From UBA11740 sp049273695 (lineage in GTDB: Bacteria; Acidobacteriota; Blastocatellia; Pyrinomonadales; Pyrinomonadaceae): a stretch of 64,000 nt of DNA. Position numbers and translations under genes: made by a program. Positions 50,866 to 58,636 of the stretch are shown here, one piece after another. A model generated the notes under the pieces. That model ran no database searches. It saw nothing but the letters and a program-made list of their open reading frames with translations, and was not told where the DNA came from. Position 1 is the first letter of the stretch, and every line of letters begins with the position of its first letter. The stretch lies in contig JBASRE010000058.1 in NCBI GenBank assembly GCA_049273695.1, forward strand, positions 1 through 64,000. Reading direction: 5' to 3'.

Positions 50866-51189
50866 ATGTCCGCACAGCAACCCTGGACCGGCCTTCAAAT
50901 CGAGACTAGCTTCTTTCCGTTGTCGTTTATCCTTTACGCGTGCACGCCGACAATTATTATTGACGGCCACCCGACGCGACGCGCCTGGGGCACACACCAC
51001 TTTCCCACGACCGGCGGCCTGCACAACGTGAGGATCTATTTCCACTACTTGTGGATGGACACGTGCGGTGATGCGTCAATCAATGTTGTCGTTCAACCCA
51101 ACTGCGTTCACCGGATCGTTTATGAAATGCCGCCGTGGATGTTGTCGGCAGGATCAATCAGGGAGTTACCGCCCTTTCGCTTTCAATAA
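50866..51189 (+). CDS. Hypothetical 107-residue protein
   Basis: Start at the ATG at 50866 with GGGAG upstream. A compact beta-rich protein with aromatic and His residues (GTHHFPTTGGLHNVRIYFHY), two Cys (TCGDASINVVVQPNC) and no signal peptide or TM helix. Not recognised. It starts 22 bp after gcvPB and 12 bp before the zf-TFIIB gene, so it is probably carried on the gcv transcript. Confidence 0.7.
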   Translation: MSAQQPWTGLQIETSFFPLSFILYACTPTIIIDGHPTRRAWGTHHFPTTGGLHNVRIYFHYLWMDTCGDASINVVVQPNCVHRIVYEMPPWMLSAGSIRELPPFRFQ

Positions 51190-51201
51190 CCTTCAAGCTT
51201 T

Positions 51202-51771
51202 ATGGATTCAAAAAAACCATTGAATTGCCCGGTCGATAAGGACGCCGAGCTTTTGCGCACCGAGCTGGAGCCTAATCTGTCATCGTTCAGTTGTTATGAA
51301 TGCGAAGGCCATTGGATTCGCGGCAAAGAATACTGGGCATGGCTCGAAGAGCACGCGACGAACGATGCCGAGCGTCTGCACCACGAGGAAACGCTTTCGC
51401 TTGCCGAGCCCGGCGTGCCGGTTGATTGTCCGGAATGCCGCTTTCGGACGGTGAAGTATCTCATCGGCCGCGGTCTCGACTTTACAGTCGATCATTGCGC
51501 CGGCTGCAAAGGAATCTGGCTGGATCGCAACGAGTGGGAGGCGCTGAAGAAGCGCAACTTGCATGACGATCTGCATGGAATCCTCACTTCGTTCTGGCAA
51601 GCGGGCGCGCAACGCGAACAGCGAAAAAAGCGTCTGCGGCAAATTTATCTCGACCGTTTCGGCGAAGAGGACTACCAGGAAATCAGTCGCATCCGGCACT
51701 GGCTGGACACGAAAACAAATCGCGAACAATTAATTGCGTACCTGACCGACAAAGATCCTTACGAAGTGTGA
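51202..51771 (+). CDS. Double zinc-ribbon (zf-TFIIB) protein
   Basis: 189 residues. Two TFIIB-type zinc ribbons: NCPVDKDAEL with CYECEGHWI (about 8-40), and CPECRFRTVKYLI with HCAGCKGIWLDRNEWEAL (about 75-115). The C-terminal 70 residues are a charged helical region (QREQRKKRLRQIYLDRF). The ribbons are well formed; the partner is unknown. Such domains often occur with rhomboid-like or stress genes. A family-B repeat follows. Confidence 0.8.
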   Translation: MDSKKPLNCPVDKDAELLRTELEPNLSSFSCYECEGHWIRGKEYWAWLEEHATNDAERLHHEETLSLAEPGVPVDCPECRFRTVKYLIGRGLDFTVDHCAGCKGIWLDRNEWEALKKRNLHDDLHGILTSFWQAGAQREQRKKRLRQIYLDRFGEEDYQEISRIRHWLDTKTNREQLIAYLTDKDPYEV

Positions 51772-51782
51772 CGCTTGTGATC

Positions 51783-51831
51783 GGTACGCAGGCCGCTGGC
51801 CTGCTCAAGGCACGCCTGAGGCGTGCGTACC
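51783..51831. repeat. GGTACGCA palindromic element (family B), intergenic
   Basis: GGTACGCAGGCCGCTGGCCT on the left and GAGGCGTGCGTACC on the right. Confidence 0.85.
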
Positions 51832-51850
51832 GCGCGCGAAGGAGAACGAC

Positions 51851-52222
51851 ATGAAACGAACAACAGCCTACTTTACCTTGCTGATGCTGGTGTGTGTTTC
51901 CGTAACTGGTTGTAAAAGAGGAATAGTAACCTCGCACGCGCATAGCGGCGTCGTGCATGGCTCGGCCGGACGCGGCGAGAAAACGCGGCATATAGTGGAT
52001 GCAAAAGCGGGACAGACTCTGGTTGTGAACATCACGTCTGACGAAAACAACGCGGTCTTTCAGGTCTATCTACCCGGCGAGAAAGGTACATTGCCCGGCG
52101 CCGGTGAAATGGATGACGCGACGAAGTTCTCTGGCGAGATTCCGACCGAGGGAAAGTACCTGATCGCAGTGGGCTCGACGCGTGGCAACGCAACGTACAA
52201 GTTGGACTACTCAGTTAAATGA
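51851..52222 (+). CDS. Small lipoprotein
   Basis: 123 residues with RBS AAGGAGAA. Signal peptide with lipobox VTGC (Cys about 21). The mature part (about 22-123) is a beta-sandwich-like domain (KAGQTLVVNITSDENNAVFQV, then FSGEIPTEGKYLIAVGS), reminiscent of pre-peptidase C-terminal-type domains. It would be anchored in a membrane facing the periplasm or outside. The stop overlaps the next gene's start (ATGA). Confidence 0.8.
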   Translation: MKRTTAYFTLLMLVCVSVTGCKRGIVTSHAHSGVVHGSAGRGEKTRHIVDAKAGQTLVVNITSDENNAVFQVYLPGEKGTLPGAGEMDDATKFSGEIPTEGKYLIAVGSTRGNATYKLDYSVK

Positions 52223-52920
52223 GACGGATTGTGTTTCGTTCCATTGCCATCGTGCTGGCGCTGCTGGTGGGCGCGCTGCTGTACGATCTGTACTACCCGC
52301 GCACGGCAAAGATGCGCGAGTTCGATCCGAACGAGGTCGCACGCCTCGAGACGGCGATGTGGCGTTCTTACTACGACAAGAAGCAGGTGCAGCTTTTCAA
52401 TCAGTTGTCGGAATTGCTGCGCACGCAATATCACATGCCGTTGGTTCGCTCGAACCAGGTTGCGTACTACGCCGCCAACGCCGCTTTCGCTTTCAAAGAC
52501 GGTAAAACCCAGACTGACTATGAAAAGGCGATGCCGGAATTGGTGAAGTTCTACGGCGCAATTCGCAAGATAAGCGACATTCCTTTCGACGTCGATCGCG
52601 TCGCGCGCCTGGAACTGCAATGGTGGATTGTTCATCGCGAACGCTGGAAACGCGGAGCCGAAGACCTGCCGCGCGCGCTCGCGGAACTTCAGTCAGCGAT
52701 CTATGGAGTGCCGGTCGAACAGGTTTTGGAGCACGGCCGGCTGCGCGCGGATGCGATGAAGATCCGCGACACGAAAGCAGACAACGGCGCTGCCATGACT
52801 GAGGAAGATTGGTCTAAGATTACCGAGCTGCTGCGGAAGTCATGGCATTCACTGGCTGTGGCAGTAAAACCTTCGACGAACCTGACGCCACCGAGTAACC
52901 AATCAAGCGGTTCCCGCTAG
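52219..52920 (+). CDS. Membrane-anchored helical protein
   Basis: 233 residues with an N-terminal signal-anchor (SIAIVLALLVGALLYDLYY, about 7-26) and a soluble, all-helical domain rich in Arg, Glu and aromatic residues. Family not recognised. It overlaps the lipoprotein gene by 4 bp, so the two are co-translated. Its last 101 bp overlap tail-to-tail with the PQQ-propeller gene on the other strand. Confidence 0.7.
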   Translation: MRRIVFRSIAIVLALLVGALLYDLYYPRTAKMREFDPNEVARLETAMWRSYYDKKQVQLFNQLSELLRTQYHMPLVRSNQVAYYAANAAFAFKDGKTQTDYEKAMPELVKFYGAIRKISDIPFDVDRVARLELQWWIVHRERWKRGAEDLPRALAELQSAIYGVPVEQVLEHGRLRADAMKIRDTKADNGAAMTEEDWSKITELLRKSWHSLAVAVKPSTNLTPPSNQSSGSR

Positions 52921-54721
52921 CCGAAAACAGAATCCCCACAACTTCATCCGTAACGAAGCGCTCGTCCAGGTCTTTAATGCGGACGGCGCGATCGGTCGTA
53001 CCCGTGTGAATGTTCACGCCGGCCAAACCGTTTCCATCAACGCCCTTGAGATCGGTGTAGAAGTACATCCGGTCCCCACGCAAGGCCGCCAAACGCTCGC
53101 GATGCCACAGGAATCGCGACAGTCTTTCAAGCTGTCGGGCCGGATCCAAACGATCCAGCAAACGTTCCTCGATATTCACTGAAGGTCGTTTGGTGAAACG
53201 CTCGCGCACAGCGATGTTAGGCAGGTTAGGCCGCGCCCGCGACGCTACGCCGAACGCGCGAAAACGATTTGTTACGTATGAACGCGCTGAGTTCGTGGCC
53301 AGGGCCTGCAGGTTGGAAAACGATGAACGGCCGGTCAAGCCAGACCAACTTAAAGACGAACTCAGGGAAGACAAGCCGCGCGCGATCTGCACGCCGCGAA
53401 ATGCAGTCGTTGCCACGCCACCGTAGCGGAAGTAAACCGACGCCGCGCGCGCCGCCACCGCGGCAATCGTCCGCAAGAGACCTCGACCAGGCGGCGGATA
53501 CTTTGCGCGCCAGACACTGCGACCTGATGCGTGATCGAACGCGGCGATCTCTTCACGGCCGCCGATAACAACTTCATTCCGTTCGTTAAGAAGCGCGAAT
53601 GCGGCCCCTTTGATCTTGTGCGGCGCGTGACTGCGTCGCTTGCCGTTTGCGGTCTCAACCGAGATCACGTCGTCGCGATCCGCGATCACAATCGTACTCG
53701 CGTCCGGCAGGACGATGTTCGTGATTCCCTTGTCCGCGCCTTTGTAACGCCAAATGATCTTTCCGGTTCGCGAATCGATCGCGCTTACGCCGTAGGGGCC
53801 GCGCTCGACAATTTCGCCATCCTTCAAGCGCGTGAACTGACCGCCGGTACGCGCATAGATGACGCGTCCGGCGAGCACAAGTTCCGGCGTCATTCCAATA
53901 TCTTTCGCTTCCCATTCGACTTCGCCGCTGTCGCGTCGGATGGCGCGTACATGGCCGCGGCCCGAGGTGTAAATGAACGCTTCATCACCGACCGGGGCAG
54001 CTTCCGTCAACGCCAATCCGCCTTCATTAACTTTGTATTTTTCGCGCGTGCGTTCCTTGCCGTTGCGCGCTTCGAACGAAGTCGCGCCTTCATAAAACAG
54101 GTAAAGCCGTCCGCTGATGAACATCGGCGGATGATAATTGTCGAGCGTGAATTCAACGTCTTCGTTTTCGCTCCAGCGCGTGGGCATCATCTCGATTTCG
54201 CTGCCTAGTTCATGTTTCCAAATCTCATCGCCGGTCGATAGATCGAGCACATGCACCATCGGCTTTCGTTTTAGCCCGCCACTCGCCTTCCCTTTCGCGT
54301 CTCTCGCGAGCACGACCGCCAGCAAGTTGCCATCAATGTCCACCGCCATCTGCATGACTGCGCCCTTCAACTTCTCGCTCTGCCAAATCGCATCGCCAGA
54401 GAGAATGTCGGTGGCCTCGATGCGCGTGCGCTTGTCTCTCTCAAAACTGAGCAGCACGAGATCCGTTCCCGGCACCGGCGCGATCTCGTTTTCATCCATC
54501 GTTGCGTCTTTCCGCCGCCACAGGATGTCTCCGGTTGCGCCATCCACCGCGTAGACAGACTTCTTCGTGCCGACAATGACCGCGCCGACATCGGTTGGTT
54601 GATAGAAACGAATTGTTTCGTCGAGTTTGGCTGACCAGGCCTGTGCGTTCGCCTCAGTCACAGCGAATGCGATTAAGGCGAGGCAGAAAACAGTGCGCAT
54701 TAAATTCTGAGCGAGGTTCAT
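52820..54721 (-). CDS. Secreted PQQ-like beta-propeller repeat protein
   Basis: 633 residues with a signal peptide (TVFCLALIAFAVTEANAQ). PQQ/WD-like blades recur: VYAVDGATGDILWRR, VLDLSTGDEIWKHE, AIRRDSGEVEWEAK, AIDSRTGKIIWRYK, FDHASGRSVWRAKY. A Ser/Ala/Arg-rich insert (about 415-520) interrupts the propeller before the last blades. No cofactor ligands can be assigned, so this is probably a scaffold (BamB-like fold), not a dehydrogenase. The C-terminal 34 codons overlap the convergent gene. Confidence 0.8.
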   Translation of the reverse strand: MNLAQNLMRTVFCLALIAFAVTEANAQAWSAKLDETIRFYQPTDVGAVIVGTKKSVYAVDGATGDILWRRKDATMDENEIAPVPGTDLVLLSFERDKRTRIEATDILSGDAIWQSEKLKGAVMQMAVDIDGNLLAVVLARDAKGKASGGLKRKPMVHVLDLSTGDEIWKHELGSEIEMMPTRWSENEDVEFTLDNYHPPMFISGRLYLFYEGATSFEARNGKERTREKYKVNEGGLALTEAAPVGDEAFIYTSGRGHVRAIRRDSGEVEWEAKDIGMTPELVLAGRVIYARTGGQFTRLKDGEIVERGPYGVSAIDSRTGKIIWRYKGADKGITNIVLPDASTIVIADRDDVISVETANGKRRSHAPHKIKGAAFALLNERNEVVIGGREEIAAFDHASGRSVWRAKYPPPGRGLLRTIAAVAARAASVYFRYGGVATTAFRGVQIARGLSSLSSSLSWSGLTGRSSFSNLQALATNSARSYVTNRFRAFGVASRARPNLPNIAVRERFTKRPSVNIEERLLDRLDPARQLERLSRFLWHRERLAALRGDRMYFYTDLKGVDGNGLAGVNIHTGTTDRAVRIKDLDERFVTDEVVGILFSASGNRLIGYSVASGSSKVLLPQPVNAMTSAAAR

Positions 54722-54792
54722 GGCTGCGTTAGTTTAAGTCCAAAGAAGAGATGAGGGCGAGGCGTTCGGAGTTGCAAGGGGTCGGCTTTACC

Positions 54793-54840
54793 GGTACGCA
54801 CGCCTCCGGCGTGCTCAAGCGTGCCAGAGGCACGCGTCCC
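54793..54840. repeat. GGTACGCA palindromic element (family B), intergenic
   Basis: GGTACGCACGCCTCCGGCGT left; CCAGAGGCACGCGTCCC right, slightly decayed. Confidence 0.8.
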
Positions 54841-54849
54841 GTCCAAACA

Positions 54850-55266
54850 TCACAAACCCGTCGAAGCCTGTTCCTTTTCTTGACTGTCCCAGACCAATTC
54901 GACCGAGCCCCATTCGTTCAGCCACAGCCCGAGCACGCGCACCCCAAGGTTGTACGAAAGCAGCACCCGCACGCCTTCAAGTATCTGCTCGAAATGCTCT
55001 TCACGATCGGCGTGGTTGGCGGCGCAGTCGTGGTGACCGCACAACGCGACGACCGGCGACGCGTGATGCTTCACTGAGAACGTCACCTTGCGCATGATTT
55101 CATCGACTACGTAGGTTGATTCCTCGCTCAGGACTTTGTCGGGACCCGGTTCAGTAATCAGATCGACATATTCGACGTTCGTGTGCAGCTTCATCCAGTC
55201 GGCGACTGGTTGCTGTACGCGTCCGTCAATGCAGGTGATGGCGGTGGCGAATTTGTGACGAGTCAT
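54850..55266 (-). CDS. Short beta-carbonic-anhydrase-like protein
   Basis: 138 residues. The CxDxR motif is CIDGR (about 12-16) and the HxxC motif is GHHDC (about 96-100), matching the zinc ligands of beta-carbonic anhydrases (Cys, Asp/Arg dyad, His, Cys). It is shorter than the usual 190-220 residues and lacks the long C-terminal helices. Hydration of carbon dioxide is the family activity; whether this short form is active is unknown. Confidence 0.65.
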   Translation of the reverse strand: MTRHKFATAITCIDGRVQQPVADWMKLHTNVEYVDLITEPGPDKVLSEESTYVVDEIMRKVTFSVKHHASPVVALCGHHDCAANHADREEHFEQILEGVRVLLSYNLGVRVLGLWLNEWGSVELVWDSQEKEQASTGL

Positions 55267-55338
55267 GCGGTTTTGATGAACCGCAATTTTACCGAAGCGC
55301 GGCTAACAAGCAACTTCGCAGGCCGGAATAGGTTCGCG

Positions 55339-55962
55339 TTACGGTTGCGGAGTGAGCTTGTCGATCTCTCTTTCGATCAACGGATTCAGCCGCTGCCGTA
55401 GTCTCTGAACCAGCGCGTCAGCCTGGCGAACTTCTTCATCAAGGCGCGTGCGGTTTTCAGTGGTCAGAGCGAGCAACGCCACATAGCCGCGTCGATCGGT
55501 TTCCAGCACGCGGCGACGCGTGTCGCGCAATTCGCTGGTACGCGTGGTGCCGTAAGGGTTCAAGGTCCGTTCGACGTTCTCGGGCCGCGCGTCTTCGTCG
55601 AGTTGCGCGATTCGCGTGCGATAGAGCGTTTCCTTTTCGATTAACTCCAGGAGGTGCCGCCGCAACATCTCAGCTCGCTGCTCGGCCTGCACCAGCAGAG
55701 TAAAGCTGCTTGAGATTCGCCCTTGCGCCTCGGCCGCGACGTCTTTCGCTTTGTTGAATACGGGAATCAGCTTGTCGGCGATGTCGTTGAGGGTTGCGTC
55801 GAGCGATTGCACCGATTGTCGCAGCATGCCGATTTGTTGGGCGACTGCTTCCGGGGAGCGGTCATTGGCAGGGGCACTTGACGTCGTCTGGCCGTTCGCC
55901 ACCATCGTCGCAAAGATCAAAGTGGAAATCACAACCAGCAGTTGGGTTGGTCGAACTCTCAT
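55339..55962 (-). CDS. Secreted coiled-coil protein
   Basis: 207 residues with a signal peptide (LLVVISTLIFATMVANGQ). The mature protein is almost wholly helical (about 35-205) with heptad-like Leu/Ala spacing (IGMLRQSVQSLDATLNDIADK, split at residue 62) and many Arg/Glu, suggesting a periplasmic coiled coil. Not recognised. It is followed 72 bp later by the carbonic-anhydrase-like gene on the same strand. Confidence 0.7.
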   Translation of the reverse strand: MRVRPTQLLVVISTLIFATMVANGQTTSSAPANDRSPEAVAQQIGMLRQSVQSLDATLNDIADKLIPVFNKAKDVAAEAQGRISSSFTLLVQAEQRAEMLRRHLLELIEKETLYRTRIAQLDEDARPENVERTLNPYGTTRTSELRDTRRRVLETDRRGYVALLALTTENRTRLDEEVRQADALVQRLRQRLNPLIEREIDKLTPQP

Positions 55963-55989
55963 TCGGTTTTCTCCTTTTCATGGCCTGCA

Positions 55990-56487
55990 TTAGCGTGCGC
56001 TCGCGAAAGGTTTCAAATTGAATGACGGCATCGGCCCGTAAGTCAACGTCGCGGTCAGTCCCTTGGACGTGCGCCGGACCTCGTAGGTGTAGCTCGATTC
56101 GTTATGCATACTTGCAGCGAAGCAAGGCCGTCCCTCTCTGACGTGCGAAAGAATGACCACTGCAACACCGTCGCGAAAAGAAATCTTTCTGAACAACAAG
56201 TATTCAATGACGGTCTCTTTCTTACTTTCCCTTATGTCGCTGGCGGAGACGAGTGTAAAGCCGTGTTTTGTAAATATGGACGAGTGGACGAATTGCAGGT
56301 TATCCGAAGAAACGGCTGGGAGAAAGGGGAAGTCACGCAGAGAGGCGTGGTTTTTTACTTCAAGAATGGTTTCGACTATGGCGGCCTTGTCACCATACGA
56401 GAGCGTTTCTGCCGTAGGCTGTTGGCCGAGCACACTTACGCCGCTGACGCTTAGCAGAATCAAAATCGCAGAAACCAATTTGACCAT
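55990..56487 (-). CDS. Hypothetical exported protein
   Basis: 165 residues with a signal peptide (MVKLVSAILILLSVSGVSVLGQ). The mature part mixes helix and strand (IVETILEVKNHASLRDFPF, then VIEYLLFRKISFRDGVAVVIL); one Cys. No family is recognised. It is the last of three minus-strand genes whose gaps carry attC-like half sites, and may be an accessory gene. Confidence 0.65.
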   Translation of the reverse strand: MVKLVSAILILLSVSGVSVLGQQPTAETLSYGDKAAIVETILEVKNHASLRDFPFLPAVSSDNLQFVHSSIFTKHGFTLVSASDIRESKKETVIEYLLFRKISFRDGVAVVILSHVREGRPCFAASMHNESSYTYEVRRTSKGLTATLTYGPMPSFNLKPFASAR

Positions 56488-56512
56488 TGAGGTTTAGAGA
56501 AGAAACTTAAGG

Positions 56513-56959
56513 TCAGAGTTGGCCCTTCAATTGATTTCGGCGCTTTCTTAACACTCGCGCCACGATTCCTACGCAGTACAAGATCATTGAATTCAAACCC
56601 GCCCCGGCCACAATGACTCCGACTGAATCACGGACGGGCCCCGAATTATGGACCTGGTCCAACACCCAGTGCCCGAGCGCGCTCCAAGGCAAGGTGAGAA
56701 GAAAGCTTGATCCGAACGAGATAAAAGAAAGTCCCGAACCGGTCGAACTGGCGGCGAGCAAAACTAACAGCACTGCGACTGGGATGAGATATGGCAGGAC
56801 AAAGTAGATCGCAGGCAGTTTTTTCTGGGTCGACGATCTGCGGAACAGCGACGCGGTGGTGACGAGGACGGCGACACCCACCCCCAGCGCCACCAGCCCG
56901 GGGACGAAGAGCACTGTAACGGGATCACCGTGGAAGAACGCGAAACCCAAATCCACCAT
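56513..56959 (-). CDS. Small four-TM membrane protein
   Basis: 148 residues with four hydrophobic segments (about 14-37, 52-71, 80-98 and 114-136) and a basic C-terminus. Start at the ATG at 56959, with AAAGG just upstream. Not recognised. GTCAGAGTTGGCCC occurs at both ends (56512-56525, overlapping its stop, and 56983-56996), which suggests exchange as a unit. Confidence 0.65.
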   Translation of the reverse strand: MVDLGFAFFHGDPVTVLFVPGLVALGVGVAVLVTTASLFRRSSTQKKLPAIYFVLPYLIPVAVLLVLLAASSTGSGLSFISFGSSFLLTLPWSALGHWVLDQVHNSGPVRDSVGVIVAGAGLNSMILYCVGIVARVLRKRRNQLKGQL

Positions 56960-56973
56960 CCTTTACGGTAGAA

Positions 56974-57004
56974 GCACCCGACGTCAGAGTTGGCCCGTCG
57001 GCGC
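56974..57004 (-). other. Half attC-like site between the VOC and membrane-protein genes
   Basis: Minus strand GCGCCGACGGGCCAACTCTG then ACGTCGGGTGC, resembling the right end of the sites at 4056-4155 and 4831-4938 (CAACTCAGACGTT). The left half appears replaced by CTTCATC repeats. Confidence 0.35.
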
Positions 57005-57023
57005 TGAAAAGCGCGGATGGATC

Positions 57024-57084
57024 AAGGAGGATGAAGGCGGAAATTTGTTTTCATCATCCTTCCTCCTTCATCCTTCATCCTTGC
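57024..57084. repeat. Inverted CTTCATC heptamer element
   Basis: AAGGAGGATGAAGG (57024-57037), a loop, then CATCCTTCCTCCTTCATCC and more (57052-57084), ending TTGC like the copy at 4094-4119. Confidence 0.7.
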
Positions 57085-57090
57085 ATTACC

Positions 57091-57441
57091 CTATGTCACC
57101 GGGCCCATCACAAAAATCGTATTGCCAAAGGGATCGATTACGTCGAACGTCCGTGCCCCCCACGGTTCATTCTTGGGTGGCCGTCGAATCTCAACTCTGT
57201 CTCGCCATTCATCGTAGTAGGCATCGGCGTCTTCTACTTGAAGCGAAACACACGCCTCTCTGCCATGACCGGACATGGGGCAATCAAGCGTCAGCGAGAT
57301 GGTTCCGCGGTTTACGCCCAGGAGACCGGTTGTACCGTCCTCCGTAGCCTCAAAGTTCACCTCGAAGCCCAGTCGATCGACATAGAACTCTTTGGCAATG
57401 CGAAGATCGTCTGCGGGCAGAATCGGTATGGCTCTTTCCAT
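57091..57441 (-). CDS. VOC/glyoxalase-bleomycin-resistance-type protein
   Basis: 116 residues from the ATG at 57441, which follows GGGAG. One vicinal-oxygen-chelate module pair: ERAIPILPADDLRIAKEFYV (about 2-21), DRLGFEVNF, and the second half WGARTFDVIDPFGNTIFVMG. These small proteins act as glyoxalases, dioxygenases or drug-binding resistance proteins; the target is unknown. The family is a common integron-cassette cargo, and here an attC-like site lies 40 bp upstream. Confidence 0.85.
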   Translation of the reverse strand: MERAIPILPADDLRIAKEFYVDRLGFEVNFEATEDGTTGLLGVNRGTISLTLDCPMSGHGREACVSLQVEDADAYYDEWRDRVEIRRPPKNEPWGARTFDVIDPFGNTIFVMGPVT

Positions 57442-57481
57442 TTTCAGAGCTCCCGGTGTCAAAGTCGCTGTCCTGGCGGCT

Positions 57482-57591
57482 GCCTAATGCTTGAGTTGAT
57501 CGGGCGGCGCGATTGTCCAACGTTCGATCTCGATCAATCAAGTTACGAAACACGCCTCCTCGCGCCCCAGGTTAACGATTTGTTATGTGGC
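57482..57591 (-). other. attC-like recombination site upstream of the VOC gene
   Basis: Minus-strand left end ACATAAC then AAATCGTTAACC; right end GATCAACTCAAGC then ATTAGGC. Opposed ends AATGCTTGAGTTGATC and AACAAATCGTTAACC fit the attC stem with a bulged base. The rest of the gap 57592-57909 shows no gene. Confidence 0.55.
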
Positions 57592-57882
57592 GTGCCCACT
57601 CGGTCATCCCGAAGCACACAGGATCAAACCATTCCAGTTTGTGACTACGAGTCACGATTCTGTAGCGCGCTCTGACTAACTTTCGTGCCGACAGCGCGAC
57701 GGACCTTATTGGTCACTTGAGCGGGATATTTTGTTCAGAGTGTCACGTTGACCCGGGCGCTTCGTTTCCAATATCATCTGCCGCACTCGCGGAAGTCGGC
57801 GAACGCGACGCGACACGGCTGGTCTTCAGAGTCTTGCGACTAACCGCCGCAAACTCTCGCTCCAGCCCTAAGCCAACCTCGT

Positions 57883-57888
57883 TATACT
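57883..57888 (+). promoter_or_regulatory. -10-like element before the frameshifted gene
   Basis: TATACT lies 22 bp before the TTG start at 57910, with no clear -35 box; AAGGA follows as RBS. Confidence 0.35.
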
Positions 57889-57909
57889 CGCAACCAAAGG
57901 ACACTAAGT

Positions 57910-58636
57910 TTGGAAAAGACACTCTTCATCAATCCACCTTCATTGCTTCGGTGGCAGCCGAAAGGTAAAAGAAGTGACGTCCTATTCATGGATTTGGAGC
58001 CGGACTTTCTTGATGAGAAGACAATGCGGATAGATTTGAATGTTGTATTCAGGCCCATAGCCGTACGCAGAGGTTGGTTGCAGAAAAAAGACTATTACGT
58101 CGGAAGCACAGGTGCCCGCGTTGTCTTCGACACCGAGGACGGTCAGGTAAAGAACCACACTCGCGGGATGGCTTTTAAGATCGATTACGAAAACACATAC
58201 ACTCACTTAAGGCAGGCTGCGGTCAAATTTGTCTCCAAAGCTGGATGGTGGTTCAAGCGCTACAATCGCAGCTGGCGAAGTTAGGTTTGATAAGAACACC
58301 ACACGCTCTTTCACCACAAAATTCTCCGGTTCTGAGAGAACCCTCTGCGACATTGATTTGGGAAGGGGCGTGGAATGGGAGATCGCGCTTCCCGATGGAC
58401 AGGCCGTTCGAGACTACCTTATCGGTAATGTCTTTTTGTACGTTGAATGTTCGTGGGACCATGGCGCCAAACAAGGAACGATAGAGTTTTGTCCGTCCGA
58501 TGTGCTCTTCTTTGACTCGAAACGCCGAGTTATCGCTGATGGAATGAAAGCGCTCTTGATGCGTTTCGTGTTGTATAGACAAGAACAAAGACTGAATCGA
58601 AACGCAGTCATAATAAGTTTCAAGGAGACAAGGTGA
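57910..58636 (+). pseudogene. Unknown protein gene interrupted by a +1 frameshift
   Basis: The first part runs from a TTG at 57910 (RBS AAGGA) and reads convincingly to about 58226 (MDLEPDFLDEKTMRIDLNVV, LRQAAVKFVS). The matching continuation, SPKLDGGSSATIAAGEVRFD and onward, is in the frame shifted by +1 and runs to 58636. Joined, it would be about 240 residues of mixed alpha/beta protein with no signal peptide or TM. Family not recognised. It could be a real mutation or a sequencing error; the slip is +1, so it does not match a -1 slippery site. The stop overlaps the next gene's ATG. Confidence 0.7.

Noticed and set aside
58200..58240. Programmed -1 frameshift at AAATTTG
   Set aside because: The continuation lies in the +1 frame, which a -1 slip cannot reach.
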